NCBI RefSeq assembly: GCF_002160525.1
Contig: NZ_NFKT01000003.1
Span: 216,830-280,829, forward strand
DNA from: Lachnoclostridium sp. An169
GTDB lineage: Bacteria; Bacillota; Clostridia; Lachnospirales; Lachnospiraceae
Length of the DNA: 64,000 nucleotides
Reading direction: 5' to 3'
Below, piece by piece: positions 17,487 through 27,555 of the stretch (positions are counted from its first letter, which is position 1; each line of letters starts with the position of its first letter). The position numbers and the translations under genes are program-made. Under the pieces are notes generated by a model. That model searched no databases. It was not told where the DNA came from and saw only the letters and a list, made by a program, of their open reading frames with translations.

Positions 17487-18365
17487 ATGGATATACGGGT
17501 CTTAAGATATTTTCTGGCGGTGGTCAGAGAGGAAAACATTTCGAGGGCGGCGGAGGTGCTCCATATCACTCAGCCTACCTTAAGCCGGCAGATCGCCCGG
17601 CTCGAGGAAGAACTGGGGACAAAACTTTTTGTGAGGGGAAAACGACTTTCCCTGACCGACGCGGGGCTGATGCTGCGAAGAAGGGCGGAGGAAGTGTCTG
17701 AACTGATGGATAAGATCGAGAGCGAATTTGCGGAACCGGATGAGATCAGCGGAAAGATCGTGATCGGTGAGGGAGCGCTGAAGTCTTCGGAGATCCTGGG
17801 ACAGGCAATGATGCGGTTCCGCCGGAAATATCCGGGCGTCATGTATGAGATCTACTGCAATACCTCTGATTATATCCTGGAACAGTTAAACAAGGGGGTG
17901 TGTGATCTGGGACTGCTCATGGAACCTGTCGATATCGAAAAGTATGACTTTATCCGTATTCCTGTGCAGGAGCGGTGGGGGCTGTTTATGAGCGGGGAGA
18001 ACCCTCTCGCGGAAAAGGAAAAGATCTGCAGGGAAGATCTCAAAGGAGTACCGCTGCTCACGCCGAGCCGCCTTTCCGTACAGAAGGAGATCGCTCACTG
18101 GCTGGGGAAAGAACTGGACAGTCTCGATGTGTTCGGTACATGCAATATCATCACCAATGCCCAGGTGAGCGCAGATCCGGGAAGGCTCTGTTTTCTGACA
18201 GTGGAGGGGGCCATGGATCATCTTCAGGAGGAAAAGCTTGTGTTCCGTCCTTTGTATCCGGAGCTGTCACTTTCATCTGTCCTTGTGTGGAAAAAATTTC
18301 AGCCTTATTCCAGGACTGTGGGAAAATTTCTGGAGGAACTCCGCAGGATCTGTGCGGAAATATGA
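17487..18365 (+). CDS. LysR family transcriptional regulator
   Basis: The N-terminal winged helix is complete (MDIRVLRYFLAVVREENISRAAEVLHITQPTLSRQI in two overlapping motifs), with an effector-binding domain from ~residue 90 to the end (292 residues). An AGGTGG SD lies 6 bases before the ATG. It lies between the IMPase and the ECF transporter genes and may control either. Inverted repeats at 18380-18412, just downstream and before the transporter, are a plausible target. Confidence 0.9.
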   Translation: MDIRVLRYFLAVVREENISRAAEVLHITQPTLSRQIARLEEELGTKLFVRGKRLSLTDAGLMLRRRAEEVSELMDKIESEFAEPDEISGKIVIGEGALKSSEILGQAMMRFRRKYPGVMYEIYCNTSDYILEQLNKGVCDLGLLMEPVDIEKYDFIRIPVQERWGLFMSGENPLAEKEKICREDLKGVPLLTPSRLSVQKEIAHWLGKELDSLDVFGTCNIITNAQVSADPGRLCFLTVEGAMDHLQEEKLVFRPLYPELSLSSVLVWKKFQPYSRTVGKFLEELRRICAEI

Positions 18366-18379
18366 CGAAAATGAAAAAT

Positions 18380-18412
18380 AATTTACATAAATCGACTTAA
18401 CGTAAATTTTAC
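18380..18412 (+). promoter_or_regulatory. Overlapping inverted repeats before the ECF-type operon
   Basis: AATTTAC (18380-18386) pairs with GTAAATT (18402-18408), and GTAAA-T-TTTAC (18402-18412) is a second short palindrome. AT-rich promoter-like sequence (TTACAT, then GATATAAA) follows. This is a candidate regulator site for the downstream transporter. Confidence 0.4.
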
Positions 18413-18525
18413 TTACATTTTATTGCTCTGTGATATAAAAAGGGAAAACAGTGGATTATAATAATTTCAGTCGGAAACGACAGAGAAAATGTAAATGAGA
18501 GATTTATTTTATGGAGGAGATTATT

Positions 18526-19377
18526 ATGAATCCGCAAAACAAGATCACACAGTCACAGAAACTGATGGTATTTGTATTATCCATGACACTTTACGGGCTT
18601 GCGACACTTTTCACGGAGCTGATCCCGTCATTTCAGGTGGGCATCGTGGAGTTTTCCGTGGAGTATTTTCTGTTCATACCGCTGACCCTGGCCATGCTTT
18701 TTGACCCGCTGTCCGCAGCGCTCGGAGCGGCAACCGGTGAACTGGTATTCAGCGAGATCATGCTGGGACAGTTTGGCGGCCTGGGAGAGCTGGAGAAGTT
18801 CATCACGGTTACGATCGGTGTGTTTATCGCGGGAAGGATCGTGAGAAACCCGCAGAAGAGAGGCATGGTGGCATTTGCATCCATCCTCGGCGTTACAGTG
18901 CAGCAGCTGATGGGATGCGCTGTTGACATTCTGAAAGTACAGTTTGCAGTGGAAGAGTTCGAGGCTGTTCCGGGACTTCCGGAGAGTGTGTTTTTCACAG
19001 AAGGATTCGCCTGTCTCAACGACATCCTTTTCTCCGGTATCCTCTTCTGTATGCTGCCGACCATGTTCCTGGTGCCGAAGCTGTACGGAAAGATCGAGCC
19101 TCTTCTTGGCATGAAACCAAGGGATGAGAAGACTTCACTTGCAGGCGGCGTGCTTCCGGCAAAGACGATCCTGATCTGTATAGCAGCCTTTGCGGCAGCG
19201 ATCGCAGCGGAGCTTCTCGCCTCCGGAGGATATGAGCTGATCGACTGGGAGGCAGCATGGGCAGGAAGCACGGCAAATATCATCATTGCCATTATCATCG
19301 CGGCCGTGGTATCCCTGATCGTGATCGGCGTGATCCGCAGCAGGGCGGCACAGAGAAATGAAGCAGGGCAGAGGTAA
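18526..19377 (+). CDS. ECF-type transporter substrate-specific (S) component-like membrane protein
   Basis: The ATG at 18526 follows GGAGGAG; an upstream in-frame ATG at 18511 overlaps that SD. The 283-residue protein has about six hydrophobic segments (for example YFLFIPLTLAMLFDPLSAAL and ILICIAAFAAAIAAELLAS) and a short polar tail. Its position directly before an ECF ATPase pair and a T component identifies it as the likely substrate-binding subunit. The substrate is unknown and no vitamin riboswitch precedes it. The nearby PHP hydrolase may act on the imported compound. Confidence 0.72.
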   Translation: MNPQNKITQSQKLMVFVLSMTLYGLATLFTELIPSFQVGIVEFSVEYFLFIPLTLAMLFDPLSAALGAATGELVFSEIMLGQFGGLGELEKFITVTIGVFIAGRIVRNPQKRGMVAFASILGVTVQQLMGCAVDILKVQFAVEEFEAVPGLPESVFFTEGFACLNDILFSGILFCMLPTMFLVPKLYGKIEPLLGMKPRDEKTSLAGGVLPAKTILICIAAFAAAIAAELLASGGYELIDWEAAWAGSTANIIIAIIIAAVVSLIVIGVIRSRAAQRNEAGQR

Positions 19378-19383
19378 TGTGAA

Positions 19384-21111
19384 GTGAGCGCAGTAGAGAT
19401 AAAGAACCTTACATTTACTTATCCGGGCGCAAAAGAACCGATTCTGAAAAATGTATCACTTGAGATCGAGGAGGGGGATTTCCTGGCAGTCGTCGGAAAC
19501 AACGGCTGTGGGAAATCCACTTTGTGTAAGACCCTCAACGGTCTGATCCCCCACTTTATCCTGGGAGATATGGAGGGGGAAGTGAGGATCGAAGGAGTGA
19601 GTACGAAAGAGCAGGAGATCGGGACTCTGGCGAAAAAGGTCGGATATGTGTATCAGGATTTTGAAAATCAGATCGTCTGTCCTACGGTTCTGGAGGACGC
19701 TTCCTATGCCTGCCTGAACTATGCGATGGAGGATTATGAAGAAAAAGGGAGAGAGGCTCTGGAAATATGCGGACTCGCCTCAAAGGTGGGAGACTATGTG
19801 TGGCAGCTCTCCGGAGGCCAGAAGCATCTCCTGGCGCTGGCAGGAACCGCGGCTCTTAGTCCGGACATTCTGATCCTGGACGAGCCCATCGCACAGCTCG
19901 ACCCCATGCATGCGGGCCGGATCTACGATATCTTAAAGGAGCTGAATGAGAAATATCACAAGACGGTCATCGTCATCGAGCATCACACCGGATATATTGC
20001 GAAATACTGCAAAAACGTCCTTCTTATGAAGGACGGGGGCGTGAAGTGGAAACTCTCGGCGAAGGAGGGGCTCCGTCGGGTGGATGAACTTCTGGAGAGC
20101 AATATCTTTCCGCCCCAGGTGACAAGGGCCGCCCTGCAGATGAAGCGGGCGGGGATTCTGCCGGAGTCTGTGGTGCTTCCGGTTGACATCGAAGACGGGA
20201 AAAAGGTGTTTGCCCCTTATCTGAAAGAGACCGGTCCCTTCAGAAGAGAGACGGCAGAAAGTCGGGCATCAGAGCGGAAACTGGAAAATGGCGGAAAACT
20301 GGTCTCCTTTGACAATGTGACCGTGACCTACCGGGCGGTAAAAGGCGAGCCGCCCAAGATCTTCGACAACTTCTCCCTGGAGATCCGCAAAGGGGAAAAG
20401 ATCGCTCTGATCGGCTCCAACGGTGCGGGGAAATCCACCATGCTCAAACTGATGATGGGGCTGATCCGTCCCGGTGTCGGAAGGGTAACGATACGCGGGA
20501 AAGAGACCGGGAGCATTTCAAAAGAAGAACTGGGAAAGACCATCTCCATGGTATATCAGAACCCGGAGGAGATGTTTATCATGGATTCCATCCGCAGGGA
20601 CGTGGAGTATGCCATGAAAGTGCGGAAGGTGGAAAACTACGAAAAGCGCACGGATGAACTTCTGGAAATGTTCCGCCTCACTGATCTGGCGGACCGGGAC
20701 GGCCGTCTCCTCTCAGGAGGGCAGATGCGCCGGGCCTCCCTGGCCATCGGCATTGCCCTGAATCCGGAGATGCTTCTCCTGGACGAGCCCACGGCGAATC
20801 TGGATATCGCCACAAGACGGGAGATCATGAAGACCCTGCAGATGCTCAAGGGCATCACGGACACCGTGGTGATCGCGACCCATGACATGCAGCTCGTGTG
20901 CGACTGGGCGGAGCGCATCATCGTGCTCTCCTCCGGCTATGTGATCGCGGACGGGCCGAAGGAGCAGATCTTTGCGGATATGTACGTGCGCTCTCAGGTG
21001 GGGATCCGTCCCCCGGAGATCTACGACATGGGCCGGGAACTGGGAATATTAAAGCCCTGCTTTACGATCGATGAATTCATCGGATGTTTCGGAGGTGGTC
21101 AAAATGCATAA
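19384..21111 (+). CDS. ECF transporter energizing ATPase, fused A and A' domains
   Basis: GTG start at 19384 preceded by GAGGTAATG, 6 bases after the S gene. The 575-residue protein has two ABC domains: Walker A GNNGCGKST (~residue 37), signature LSGGQKHLLALAG and DEPIAQLDP; then GSNGAGKST (~residue 344), signature LSGGQMRRASLAI and DEPTANLD. It should hydrolyse ATP to power the S/T membrane module. Fusion of both ATPases in one chain is common in Lachnospiraceae. It overlaps the T gene by 8 bases. Confidence 0.92.
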   Translation: MSAVEIKNLTFTYPGAKEPILKNVSLEIEEGDFLAVVGNNGCGKSTLCKTLNGLIPHFILGDMEGEVRIEGVSTKEQEIGTLAKKVGYVYQDFENQIVCPTVLEDASYACLNYAMEDYEEKGREALEICGLASKVGDYVWQLSGGQKHLLALAGTAALSPDILILDEPIAQLDPMHAGRIYDILKELNEKYHKTVIVIEHHTGYIAKYCKNVLLMKDGGVKWKLSAKEGLRRVDELLESNIFPPQVTRAALQMKRAGILPESVVLPVDIEDGKKVFAPYLKETGPFRRETAESRASERKLENGGKLVSFDNVTVTYRAVKGEPPKIFDNFSLEIRKGEKIALIGSNGAGKSTMLKLMMGLIRPGVGRVTIRGKETGSISKEELGKTISMVYQNPEEMFIMDSIRRDVEYAMKVRKVENYEKRTDELLEMFRLTDLADRDGRLLSGGQMRRASLAIGIALNPEMLLLDEPTANLDIATRREIMKTLQMLKGITDTVVIATHDMQLVCDWAERIIVLSSGYVIADGPKEQIFADMYVRSQVGIRPPEIYDMGRELGILKPCFTIDEFIGCFGGGQNA

Positions 21112-21940
21112 ACTGACAGAAAATATTCTGGATAAGATCTCCATTGATTTCTTGAGAAACCAGGTTCTGAAAAATGCATACGGAAACGATGATACCGTGA
21201 TCGCCGGACTGGATCCGAGGATCCTCCTGGTCTGGTATCTCTTCTTCGGACTGGTGCCCTGGTTCATGAACGACCTTGTTCTGCTCCTGTGCTTCTTCCT
21301 CTTTGTGGTGATGACAACGAGAGCAGCCAGGATCGCGCCCCTTGTCCTTGTCCTGTTCTGCGTGGGCGTGTTCACCCAGACCGGATACCTGTTTATCGCA
21401 GCGCTCTTCTTCGGAGGGAATACCGGGACCATCGTTCCCCTTCTTGTGATGACGCTGAAAGTCGCAGTGGTATCCCTGGCTTCCATCACGGTGTTCTCCG
21501 GACTGGATCCGGACCGTCTGGCCAGCGGGCTTTTGTGGTACGGCTGCCCGGGACAGCTTTCCTTTTCCATCTCTTTCGCCTACCGGATCCTCCCGGTCCT
21601 GATGGAAGAGTTCCAGAACATCCTTCTGTCCTACCGGATGAGGGGAAATCCGCCGGATAAGAGCACGTTTTTCGGGAAGATCCGCTATCTGGGATACCAG
21701 ATCAAACTGATCATCCAGTCCTTCTACCCATTGATGCTCAACACGGCGAAGCGCTCCAGGACAACCGTGGAGGCCCTGGAACTCAGGGGATACCGCTATT
21801 CCCTGCAGAACCCTGCGGTGAAGCGGATGAAGCTTGCCATGCTGAAAGTCACGAGGAATGATGTGATTTTTGTCTGCGTTTCCGCGGTATGGGTGGCAGT
21901 CAGTTTTATTTTGTCCGCGGGACTGTCAAATGTAATATAG
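21104..21940 (+). CDS. ECF transporter transmembrane (T) component
   Basis: The ATG at 21104, inside the 3' end of the ATPase gene, is preceded by GGAGGTGG. The 278-residue protein has several hydrophobic spans (residues ~40-105 and the C-terminal ~20) and the two coupling-helix motifs of the family, LLSYRMRG and TVEALELRGYR, which contact the ATPase domains. It completes the S-AA'-T set. Confidence 0.88.
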   Translation: MHKLTENILDKISIDFLRNQVLKNAYGNDDTVIAGLDPRILLVWYLFFGLVPWFMNDLVLLLCFFLFVVMTTRAARIAPLVLVLFCVGVFTQTGYLFIAALFFGGNTGTIVPLLVMTLKVAVVSLASITVFSGLDPDRLASGLLWYGCPGQLSFSISFAYRILPVLMEEFQNILLSYRMRGNPPDKSTFFGKIRYLGYQIKLIIQSFYPLMLNTAKRSRTTVEALELRGYRYSLQNPAVKRMKLAMLKVTRNDVIFVCVSAVWVAVSFILSAGLSNVI

Positions 21941-21956
21941 AGAGGATGGAAAACTG

Positions 21957-22754
21957 TTGAAGATCGATATTCACACACACGCAAAACTGGCAAAAAAACT
22001 GCCGTTTTCAAAAGAATATACGGACTGGCTGTTCCGGGAGGCGTCCCGGGCGGGGCTCGACGCCCTGTGTCTGACCGAGCATTTTAACACTCTGGGATTC
22101 GATGAGGTATACCGCTATATCGCCAGACGGAGCACAAGAGATGGAGACAGTCTTGTGACGGAGAACGGATTCAGGATCTTTCCGGGGATGGAAGTGGACA
22201 TCGCCGAGGGCGGACATACCCTGGTGATCGGACCTCTGGAATGTATCCTGGAGATGAACCGCAGACTGGAACCACATAAGATACCGGGAAATTTCCTGCC
22301 TTTTGCCGAATGGTCGAAGATGGCGGGGGAATATCCGGTGCTCTTCGGGGCCGCACACCCCTACCGGGAGGGCGGACATATCCCGGAACTCCCGGAGGAG
22401 ATGCTTGCGCGCTTTATGTTTCTGGATATCAACGGGAAGGACCTGGCGAAAGACAGAGCAGGTACCTGGGAGAAGATGAAAGCACTCTCGAAAAAACTGA
22501 ACCTCCCCCTGGTGGCGGGGAGCGACACCCACCAGTCCTTCCAGTACGGATGTGTCTGCAACATATTTGAGCGTACGGTAAATAAGGTGGAAGATCTGTA
22601 CGGCGAGGTCAGAAAAGGAGCATATCAGATCGCGGAATCAGACTATCTGAGTTTTCAGGTGGAGACTGCCGGGATCCTCAAACGATCCCTCAAAGAGATC
22701 CACGCCCTGGGAGGAGACTATGTGTCCGTCCTCCTCAGAGGCGCAGAGATATAG
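21957..22754 (+). CDS. PHP-domain metal-dependent hydrolase linked to ECF transporter
   Basis: TTG start at 21957 with SD GAGAGGAT, 16 bases after the T gene. The 265-residue protein has PHP metal sites: IDIHTHAK at residues 3-10, LCLTEHFN, FPGMEVDI, GAAHPYREG and VAGSDTHQS. These proteins hydrolyse phosphoesters; the exact substrate is unknown. Its place at the end of the ECF operon suggests that it processes the imported molecule or a phosphorylated derivative. Confidence 0.82.
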   Translation: MKIDIHTHAKLAKKLPFSKEYTDWLFREASRAGLDALCLTEHFNTLGFDEVYRYIARRSTRDGDSLVTENGFRIFPGMEVDIAEGGHTLVIGPLECILEMNRRLEPHKIPGNFLPFAEWSKMAGEYPVLFGAAHPYREGGHIPELPEEMLARFMFLDINGKDLAKDRAGTWEKMKALSKKLNLPLVAGSDTHQSFQYGCVCNIFERTVNKVEDLYGEVRKGAYQIAESDYLSFQVETAGILKRSLKEIHALGGDYVSVLLRGAEI

Positions 22755-22768
22755 GCAGCTGTCTGCAA

Positions 22769-22799
22769 AAGTACCGGAGTGCCGATGCCTCCGGTACTT
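22769..22799. terminator. Hairpin terminator between convergent PHP and rpiR genes
   Basis: Perfect 11-base arms AAGTACCGGAG and CTCCGGTACTT. On the minus strand the hairpin ends in TTTT, so it probably serves rpiR best. Confidence 0.65.
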
Positions 22800-22813
22800 C
22801 TGAGCGCGGGACG

Positions 22814-23683
22814 CTATCTCGGGATATCTTCCCTGTAGTGCTCCTTGAGCTGATAGAGCCGGTCCAGATTCTCTCCGGAGTTTTCCAGTTTGGCGCCGAT
22901 CATGACGACCAGGGCGTCGAGGAGGGCGGCCGGGGCAGCCATGGAGTGGTAGTCCGAGGGCTCTCCGCGGTAGACATACAGGGTGATGATGTCCGAGGCG
23001 CTGCTGAAGGAGTGGTAGAGCCTGCTTGTAAAGAAGATGCACGGAAAACCGGTTTCCGACTGGTATTTCAGGAGAACTTCCGCCTCACGGGGCGTTTTCT
23101 GGAAGCCGAAGAGGATGACCAGATCCCGTTTCGTAAAAAGATTCATATATTCAAAAAGTTCGGAACTGCCGGGCGGAAGGATCACTGTGCGTATCCCGAA
23201 GCGGCGGAGCCGGAAGTCGAGGAGCTGCGCCATGGAGAGCGCGGCTCCTTTTGCGTACAGATAGATGGTATCGGCATTGATGATAGCTGACACGGCCTGT
23301 TCCAGAACGGCAGGATTAAGAAAAGAAAGGGTCTTCTCAATGCAGAACTGCTGGTGGCGCAGGAAGTTTTCCGGTGTGCCCGGCGCGCCTTCCTCTGCGG
23401 CAGAGTTCAGCTTCCCGATGGTGGAGATCAGTTTGCCGGCGGGAGAGTGGTCGCCTTCTTCGCTGATATGCTCAAAGACAGAATTTTTCAGACCTTTGAA
23501 ATCATCATATCCGCAGTGGCGGGCAAAACGTGAGATGGTGGGATCGGACGTGCCGATGTGCCGTGCGACTTCTCCGATGGTCATATGAATGAAGGATTCC
23601 GGATTTTCTATAATAAAATTGATGATCTTCTGTTCCGTCCGGGTAAAATCCCGGTCTTCACGGATAAAGTATACGCTGTTCAT
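22814..23683 (-). CDS. MurR/RpiR family transcriptional regulator
   Basis: The ATG at 23683 follows GAGGGA on the minus strand. The N-terminal HTH_6 domain (FTRTEQKIINFIIENPESF, IGTSDPTISRFARHCGY) is followed by a SIS domain (~residues 110-260; INADTIYLYAKGAALSMAQLLDFRLRRFG in two parts, ILFGFQKTPREAEVLL) that binds phosphosugars. 289 residues is normal. It is convergent with the ECF-PHP operon and divergent from the giant ABC gene. RpiR proteins often sense a phosphosugar, which fits regulation of the ECF-PHP locus, but this is inference. Confidence 0.9.
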   Translation of the reverse strand: MNSVYFIREDRDFTRTEQKIINFIIENPESFIHMTIGEVARHIGTSDPTISRFARHCGYDDFKGLKNSVFEHISEEGDHSPAGKLISTIGKLNSAAEEGAPGTPENFLRHQQFCIEKTLSFLNPAVLEQAVSAIINADTIYLYAKGAALSMAQLLDFRLRRFGIRTVILPPGSSELFEYMNLFTKRDLVILFGFQKTPREAEVLLKYQSETGFPCIFFTSRLYHSFSSASDIITLYVYRGEPSDYHSMAAPAALLDALVVMIGAKLENSGENLDRLYQLKEHYREDIPR

Positions 23684-23780
23684 AATAGTCCCTCTTCTGG
23701 TTAATAGGCTGTAATCCATCGTACCATATTATGAATGAGAAAGAAATCCTTTCTTTATAAATTGTTTATAATTAAAAGGG

Positions 23781-23809
23781 TTGTGTACATAGAAAAAATC
23801 ACCTATACT
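23781..23809 (+). promoter_or_regulatory. Promoter of the large ABC gene
   Basis: TTGTGT (23781-23786), a 17-base spacer and TATACT (23804-23809), 55 bases before the start. Confidence 0.65.
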
Positions 23810-23863
23810 GTATCATGTCGAAAATATCACAGGAAAAGCAGCGGAAAGGAAGAGTAATATTTT

Positions 23864-26800
23864 ATGCTTCAGATACAACATATCTGCAAGGAATACCGGA
23901 CAGGAAAGCTTGTGCAGAAAGCACTTGACGATGTGAGTCTGAACTTAAGGGACAATGAATTTGTGGCGATCTTAGGCCCCAGCGGTTCCGGAAAGACGAC
24001 CCTGCTCAACATCATCGGCGGACTGGACCGGTATGACAGCGGAGATCTGATCATCAACAGCATTTCAACAAAACAGTATAAAGACCGGGACTGGGATTCC
24101 TACCGGAACCATACCATCGGCTTTGTATTTCAGAGCTATAACCTGATCCCCCACCAGACGGTGCTGGCCAATGTGGAACTGGCGCTTACCATATCGGGGA
24201 TCGGTAAAGCAGAGCGAAGAGAGCGGGCAAAGCGTGCTCTTGAGCAGGTGGGACTCGGGGAACAGCTCCATAAGAAGCCTAACCAGATGTCAGGAGGACA
24301 GATGCAGAGAGTGGCGATCGCGCGGGCGCTCGTAAATGACCCGGATATCCTTCTGGCCGATGAACCTACGGGTGCTCTTGACAGTGATACGAGCGTGCAG
24401 GTCATGGATCTGCTGCGGGAGGTGGCGAAGGACCGTCTCGTGGTGATGGTGACCCACAATCCCGAACTGGCTGAGCAGTATGCGACAAGGATCGTCCGCC
24501 TGCGGGATGGAAAGATCCGCTCGGACTCGGATCCGTATGTGGTGGATGAGGCGGCTCTGGCAGAGCCCGCCCATAAAAATATGGGGAAATCTTCCATGTC
24601 GTTTCTTACTGCACTGTCTTTAAGCTTTAATAACCTTCGGACAAAAAAAGCCAGGACACTGCTGACGGCATTTGCCGGTTCCATCGGAATCATCGGAATC
24701 GCCCTGATCCTTGCGCTCTCCACAGGAGTAAACGACTATATCGCGTCTGTGGAGGAGGAGACACTTTCCGAATATCCCCTGCAGATCCAGAGTACCGGAG
24801 TGGACCTTACCTCCATGCTGGGGGGAGGAGATGCCATAGTTGAGGATGAACCGGCGGAAGTGGATGTTATCGAGATGGTCTCGGATATGTTTTCCACGAT
24901 GAACTCCAATGACCTGGAGTCGCTCAAGAGTTACCTGGACAGCGGGGAGAGCGGAATCGAGGAATATACGAACGCGGTCGAATACTCTTATAATGTTACG
25001 CCGCTGATCTATCGTCAGGACGATGACAGGATCCGGAAAGTGAACCCGGATGAGTCTTTTGATTCCCTTGGATTCGGATCGTCATCCGGGGGCAACAGTA
25101 TGATGTCCTCCATGATGAGCACGGATGTGTTCTATGAAATGCCGGAAAATGAAGAGCTTTATGCAGATCAGTATGACGTGAAGGCGGGGCGGTGGCCGGA
25201 AAAATATAACGAGTGTGTGCTCGTACTTACATCCGGCGGCAACATCAGTGACTTTATGCTCTATACCCTGGGACTGAGAGACAGTACAGAACTGGATGAG
25301 ATGATCCGGCAGTTTGCCAATGAGGAGACGATCGAGACGCCGGGAAATATGGGGTCCTATTCTTATGAAGATTTTATCGGTATCAGCTTTAAACTGGTGA
25401 ACAGTGCGGACTGTTATGAATATGACAGTGAATACGGGGTCTGGACAGACCGTTCGGAAAATGAGGAATATATGGAAAATCTGGTGGCAGCGGGAGAAGA
25501 TATAGAGATCGTGGGTGTTGTCCAGCCCTCGGAAGACGCCAATGGGGCTCTCCTTTCCACCGGCATCGGCTACCTGCCTTCCCTGACAGAGCATGTGGCC
25601 GGGGAGGCTGCGGATTCGGAGATCGTCAAGGCGCAGCTGGCAGATCCTGACGTTAATGTATTTACAGGCGAGGCCTTCGGGGCAGAGGACACTTCAGAAG
25701 GTTTTGATATGAATTCCCTGTTCACTATCGATGCGGAGGCTCTGCAGAATGCCTTCCGGTTCGACGAGAGCGTGCTGACAGAGGCCATGGCGGGGCTGAA
25801 CTTCTCAGACTCCATGAGTCCGGATCCCGGGAGCCTGGATCTGTCCGGTATGATCGATCTGGAAGACATTCAGATCAGCATGCCGGATATGCCGCAGCTC
25901 AGTCTCAGCGACTTCCTGGACGGCCTGGAAGTCACCATCACGGCAGACCAGCTCAGCAGTCTGGCGTCGGGACTCCTTGAAGGTTACCAGGAGTACGCGA
26001 AGGAGAACCCGCAGGCAGATTATTCCGGACTGGGTGACGCGGTCATGAATTACCTCAGGACCGACGAGGCAAAAACGATCCTTACAGATAACATACGGGA
26101 GATCATAGAGGCCGGCGGAGGGATCGCCGTATCGGCAGATGAACTGGAGGAACTGGTTAAAAATGTGATGTCAGGTTATCAGCAGTTTGCCTCAGAGAAC
26201 GGCTATACGGATCCGGACCGGTTCGACGAGTATCTTCTGGAGTATCTGCAGACCTCCCAGGCACAGCAGGTGCTGCAGCAGTGGGCGGACAGTATTTTCC
26301 GGGACAGTATCGAAAATGTGGCCGTGACGGCAGAACAGCTTGATAAACTGGCCAGAGAGCTGGCGGCGGGATATCAGAGCTATGCATCGGCCAACGGTCT
26401 GCCGGACCCGTCGAAGATGGGCGGGTATTTTATTGATTATCTGGGAACAGATGATGCACAGTCCCGGCTGACAGGGGCGCTTTCCGGCATGGTGAATATG
26501 GACTATATACAGGAGCAGATCTCCGGATCCCTGCAGAATTATATGCAGGATGTGCTTTCCTCTTACGGGCAGGCGGTTGGGACAGCTATCCAGACCCAGG
26601 TAACATCTGCCATGACCCAGGTGATGGGCCAGATCTCTTCCGGTATCGAGGCCGCGATGACGGATGCGGCGGGAGAGATCGGGGCAGGCATCCAGGATGC
26701 GCTCAGCATTGACCCGGATGCTTTTCTGGGGGCATTTACCATGAACATGACCGGGGATGAGTTTACCCAGCTTATGATGTCGCTCAGCGCGAGAGAAAAT

Positions 26801-27427
26801 TCTACATATGACAGCAACCTTCAGTCACTGGGGTATGTAGATTTTGCAGTGCCGAGCGGGATCGATATCTACCCGAAGGATTTTGAGAGCAAGGAGTATG
26901 TGCTTGACATCCTGGATGATTATAATGCGCGCATGGAATCAGAAGGCAGAGAGGAGCAGGTGATCACCTACACGGATACTGTCGGGACTCTGATGTCCTC
27001 GGTGACGGATATTATCGATATCATAAGCTATGTGCTCATCGCTTTTGTGGCCATCTCGCTTGTGGTGTCATCGATCATGATCGGTGTCATCACTTATATC
27101 AGTGTTCTGGAGAGAAAGAAAGAGATCGGAATCCTTCGGGCTATAGGGGCGTCCAAAGGGAATATCTCAGAAGTGTTTAACGCGGAGACCTTTATCATCG
27201 GGCTGTGTGCCGGACTTCTGGGAATCGGGATCACACTGCTGCTACTGATCCCGGGAAATGCGCTGATCCATCATCTGGCGGACACAAACGACATTAATGC
27301 CGTCCTTCCGGTGCCGTATGCTGTGATCCTGATCCTGCTCAGTGTGATCCTGACTCTGGTCGGAGGTCTGCTCCCGTCCAGAAAGGCGGCTAAGAGCGAT
27401 CCGGTGACGGCGCTGAGGACAGAGTGA
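23864..27427 (+). CDS. Very large MacB-like ABC ATPase-permease fusion
   Basis: This 1187-residue protein joins an N-terminal ABC ATPase (Walker [10 protein letters not shown] at 38-46, [28 protein letters not shown]) to a MacB/FtsX-type permease. Its first membrane span lies at ~263-287 and three more near the C-terminus (~1045-1180, with [20 protein letters not shown]). Between them is a ~740-residue extracytoplasmic region, far larger than the usual MacB periplasmic domain, with three tandem ~64-residue repeats at 690-880. MacB-like proteins couple ATP hydrolysis to mechanical movement of an external domain, for example to expel peptides or lipoproteins. The substrate is unknown. No partner ABC gene is adjacent. 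SD is weak (AGGAAGAG). Confidence 0.88.
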   Translation: MLQIQHICKEYRTGKLVQKALDDVSLNLRDNEFVAILGPSGSGKTTLLNIIGGLDRYDSGDLIINSISTKQYKDRDWDSYRNHTIGFVFQSYNLIPHQTVLANVELALTISGIGKAERRERAKRALEQVGLGEQLHKKPNQMSGGQMQRVAIARALVNDPDILLADEPTGALDSDTSVQVMDLLREVAKDRLVVMVTHNPELAEQYATRIVRLRDGKIRSDSDPYVVDEAALAEPAHKNMGKSSMSFLTALSLSFNNLRTKKARTLLTAFAGSIGIIGIALILALSTGVNDYIASVEEETLSEYPLQIQSTGVDLTSMLGGGDAIVEDEPAEVDVIEMVSDMFSTMNSNDLESLKSYLDSGESGIEEYTNAVEYSYNVTPLIYRQDDDRIRKVNPDESFDSLGFGSSSGGNSMMSSMMSTDVFYEMPENEELYADQYDVKAGRWPEKYNECVLVLTSGGNISDFMLYTLGLRDSTELDEMIRQFANEETIETPGNMGSYSYEDFIGISFKLVNSADCYEYDSEYGVWTDRSENEEYMENLVAAGEDIEIVGVVQPSEDANGALLSTGIGYLPSLTEHVAGEAADSEIVKAQLADPDVNVFTGEAFGAEDTSEGFDMNSLFTIDAEALQNAFRFDESVLTEAMAGLNFSDSMSPDPGSLDLSGMIDLEDIQISMPDMPQLSLSDFLDGLEVTITADQLSSLASGLLEGYQEYAKENPQADYSGLGDAVMNYLRTDEAKTILTDNIREIIEAGGGIAVSADELEELVKNVMSGYQQFASENGYTDPDRFDEYLLEYLQTSQAQQVLQQWADSIFRDSIENVAVTAEQLDKLARELAAGYQSYASANGLPDPSKMGGYFIDYLGTDDAQSRLTGALSGMVNMDYIQEQISGSLQNYMQDVLSSYGQAVGTAIQTQVTSAMTQVMGQISSGIEAAMTDAAGEIGAGIQDALSIDPDAFLGAFTMNMTGDEFTQLMMSLSARENSTYDSNLQSLGYVDFAVPSGIDIYPKDFESKEYVLDILDDYNARMESEGREEQVITYTDTVGTLMSSVTDIIDIISYVLIAFVAISLVVSSIMIGVITYISVLERKKEIGILRAIGASKGNISEVFNAETFIIGLCAGLLGIGITLLLLIPGNALIHHLADTNDINAVLPVPYAVILILLSVILTLVGGLLPSRKAAKSDPVTALRTE
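25931..26495 (+). repeat. Three tandem ~64-codon repeats in the ABC extracytoplasmic domain
   Basis: Repeats start at residues 690, 754 and 819 with [22 protein letters not shown] and [11 protein letters not shown]. Each continues with GYQ-Y/F-A and then a D-A/Q-segment near [16 protein letters not shown] or YLGTDDAQ. They are clear at protein level and weak at DNA level, so the duplication is old. The function is unknown. Confidence 0.75.
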
Positions 27428-27465
27428 CGTTATAACCGGCGGGTTAATAGAGAAAAACCAAGTGG

Positions 27466-27493
27466 AAGTTCCCTTTTAGGGAACTTTCCTTTA
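27466..27493 (+). terminator. Terminator after the large ABC gene
   Basis: AAGTTCCC (27466-27473) and GGGAACTT (27479-27486) with loop TTTTA, followed by TCCTTTA. Confidence 0.65.
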
Positions 27494-27555
27494 TAATAAA
27501 GATTAAAATGCAGAGGTTATCGGCGCGTTTTCTCTATGGAAAGGAGGCGGAACAC

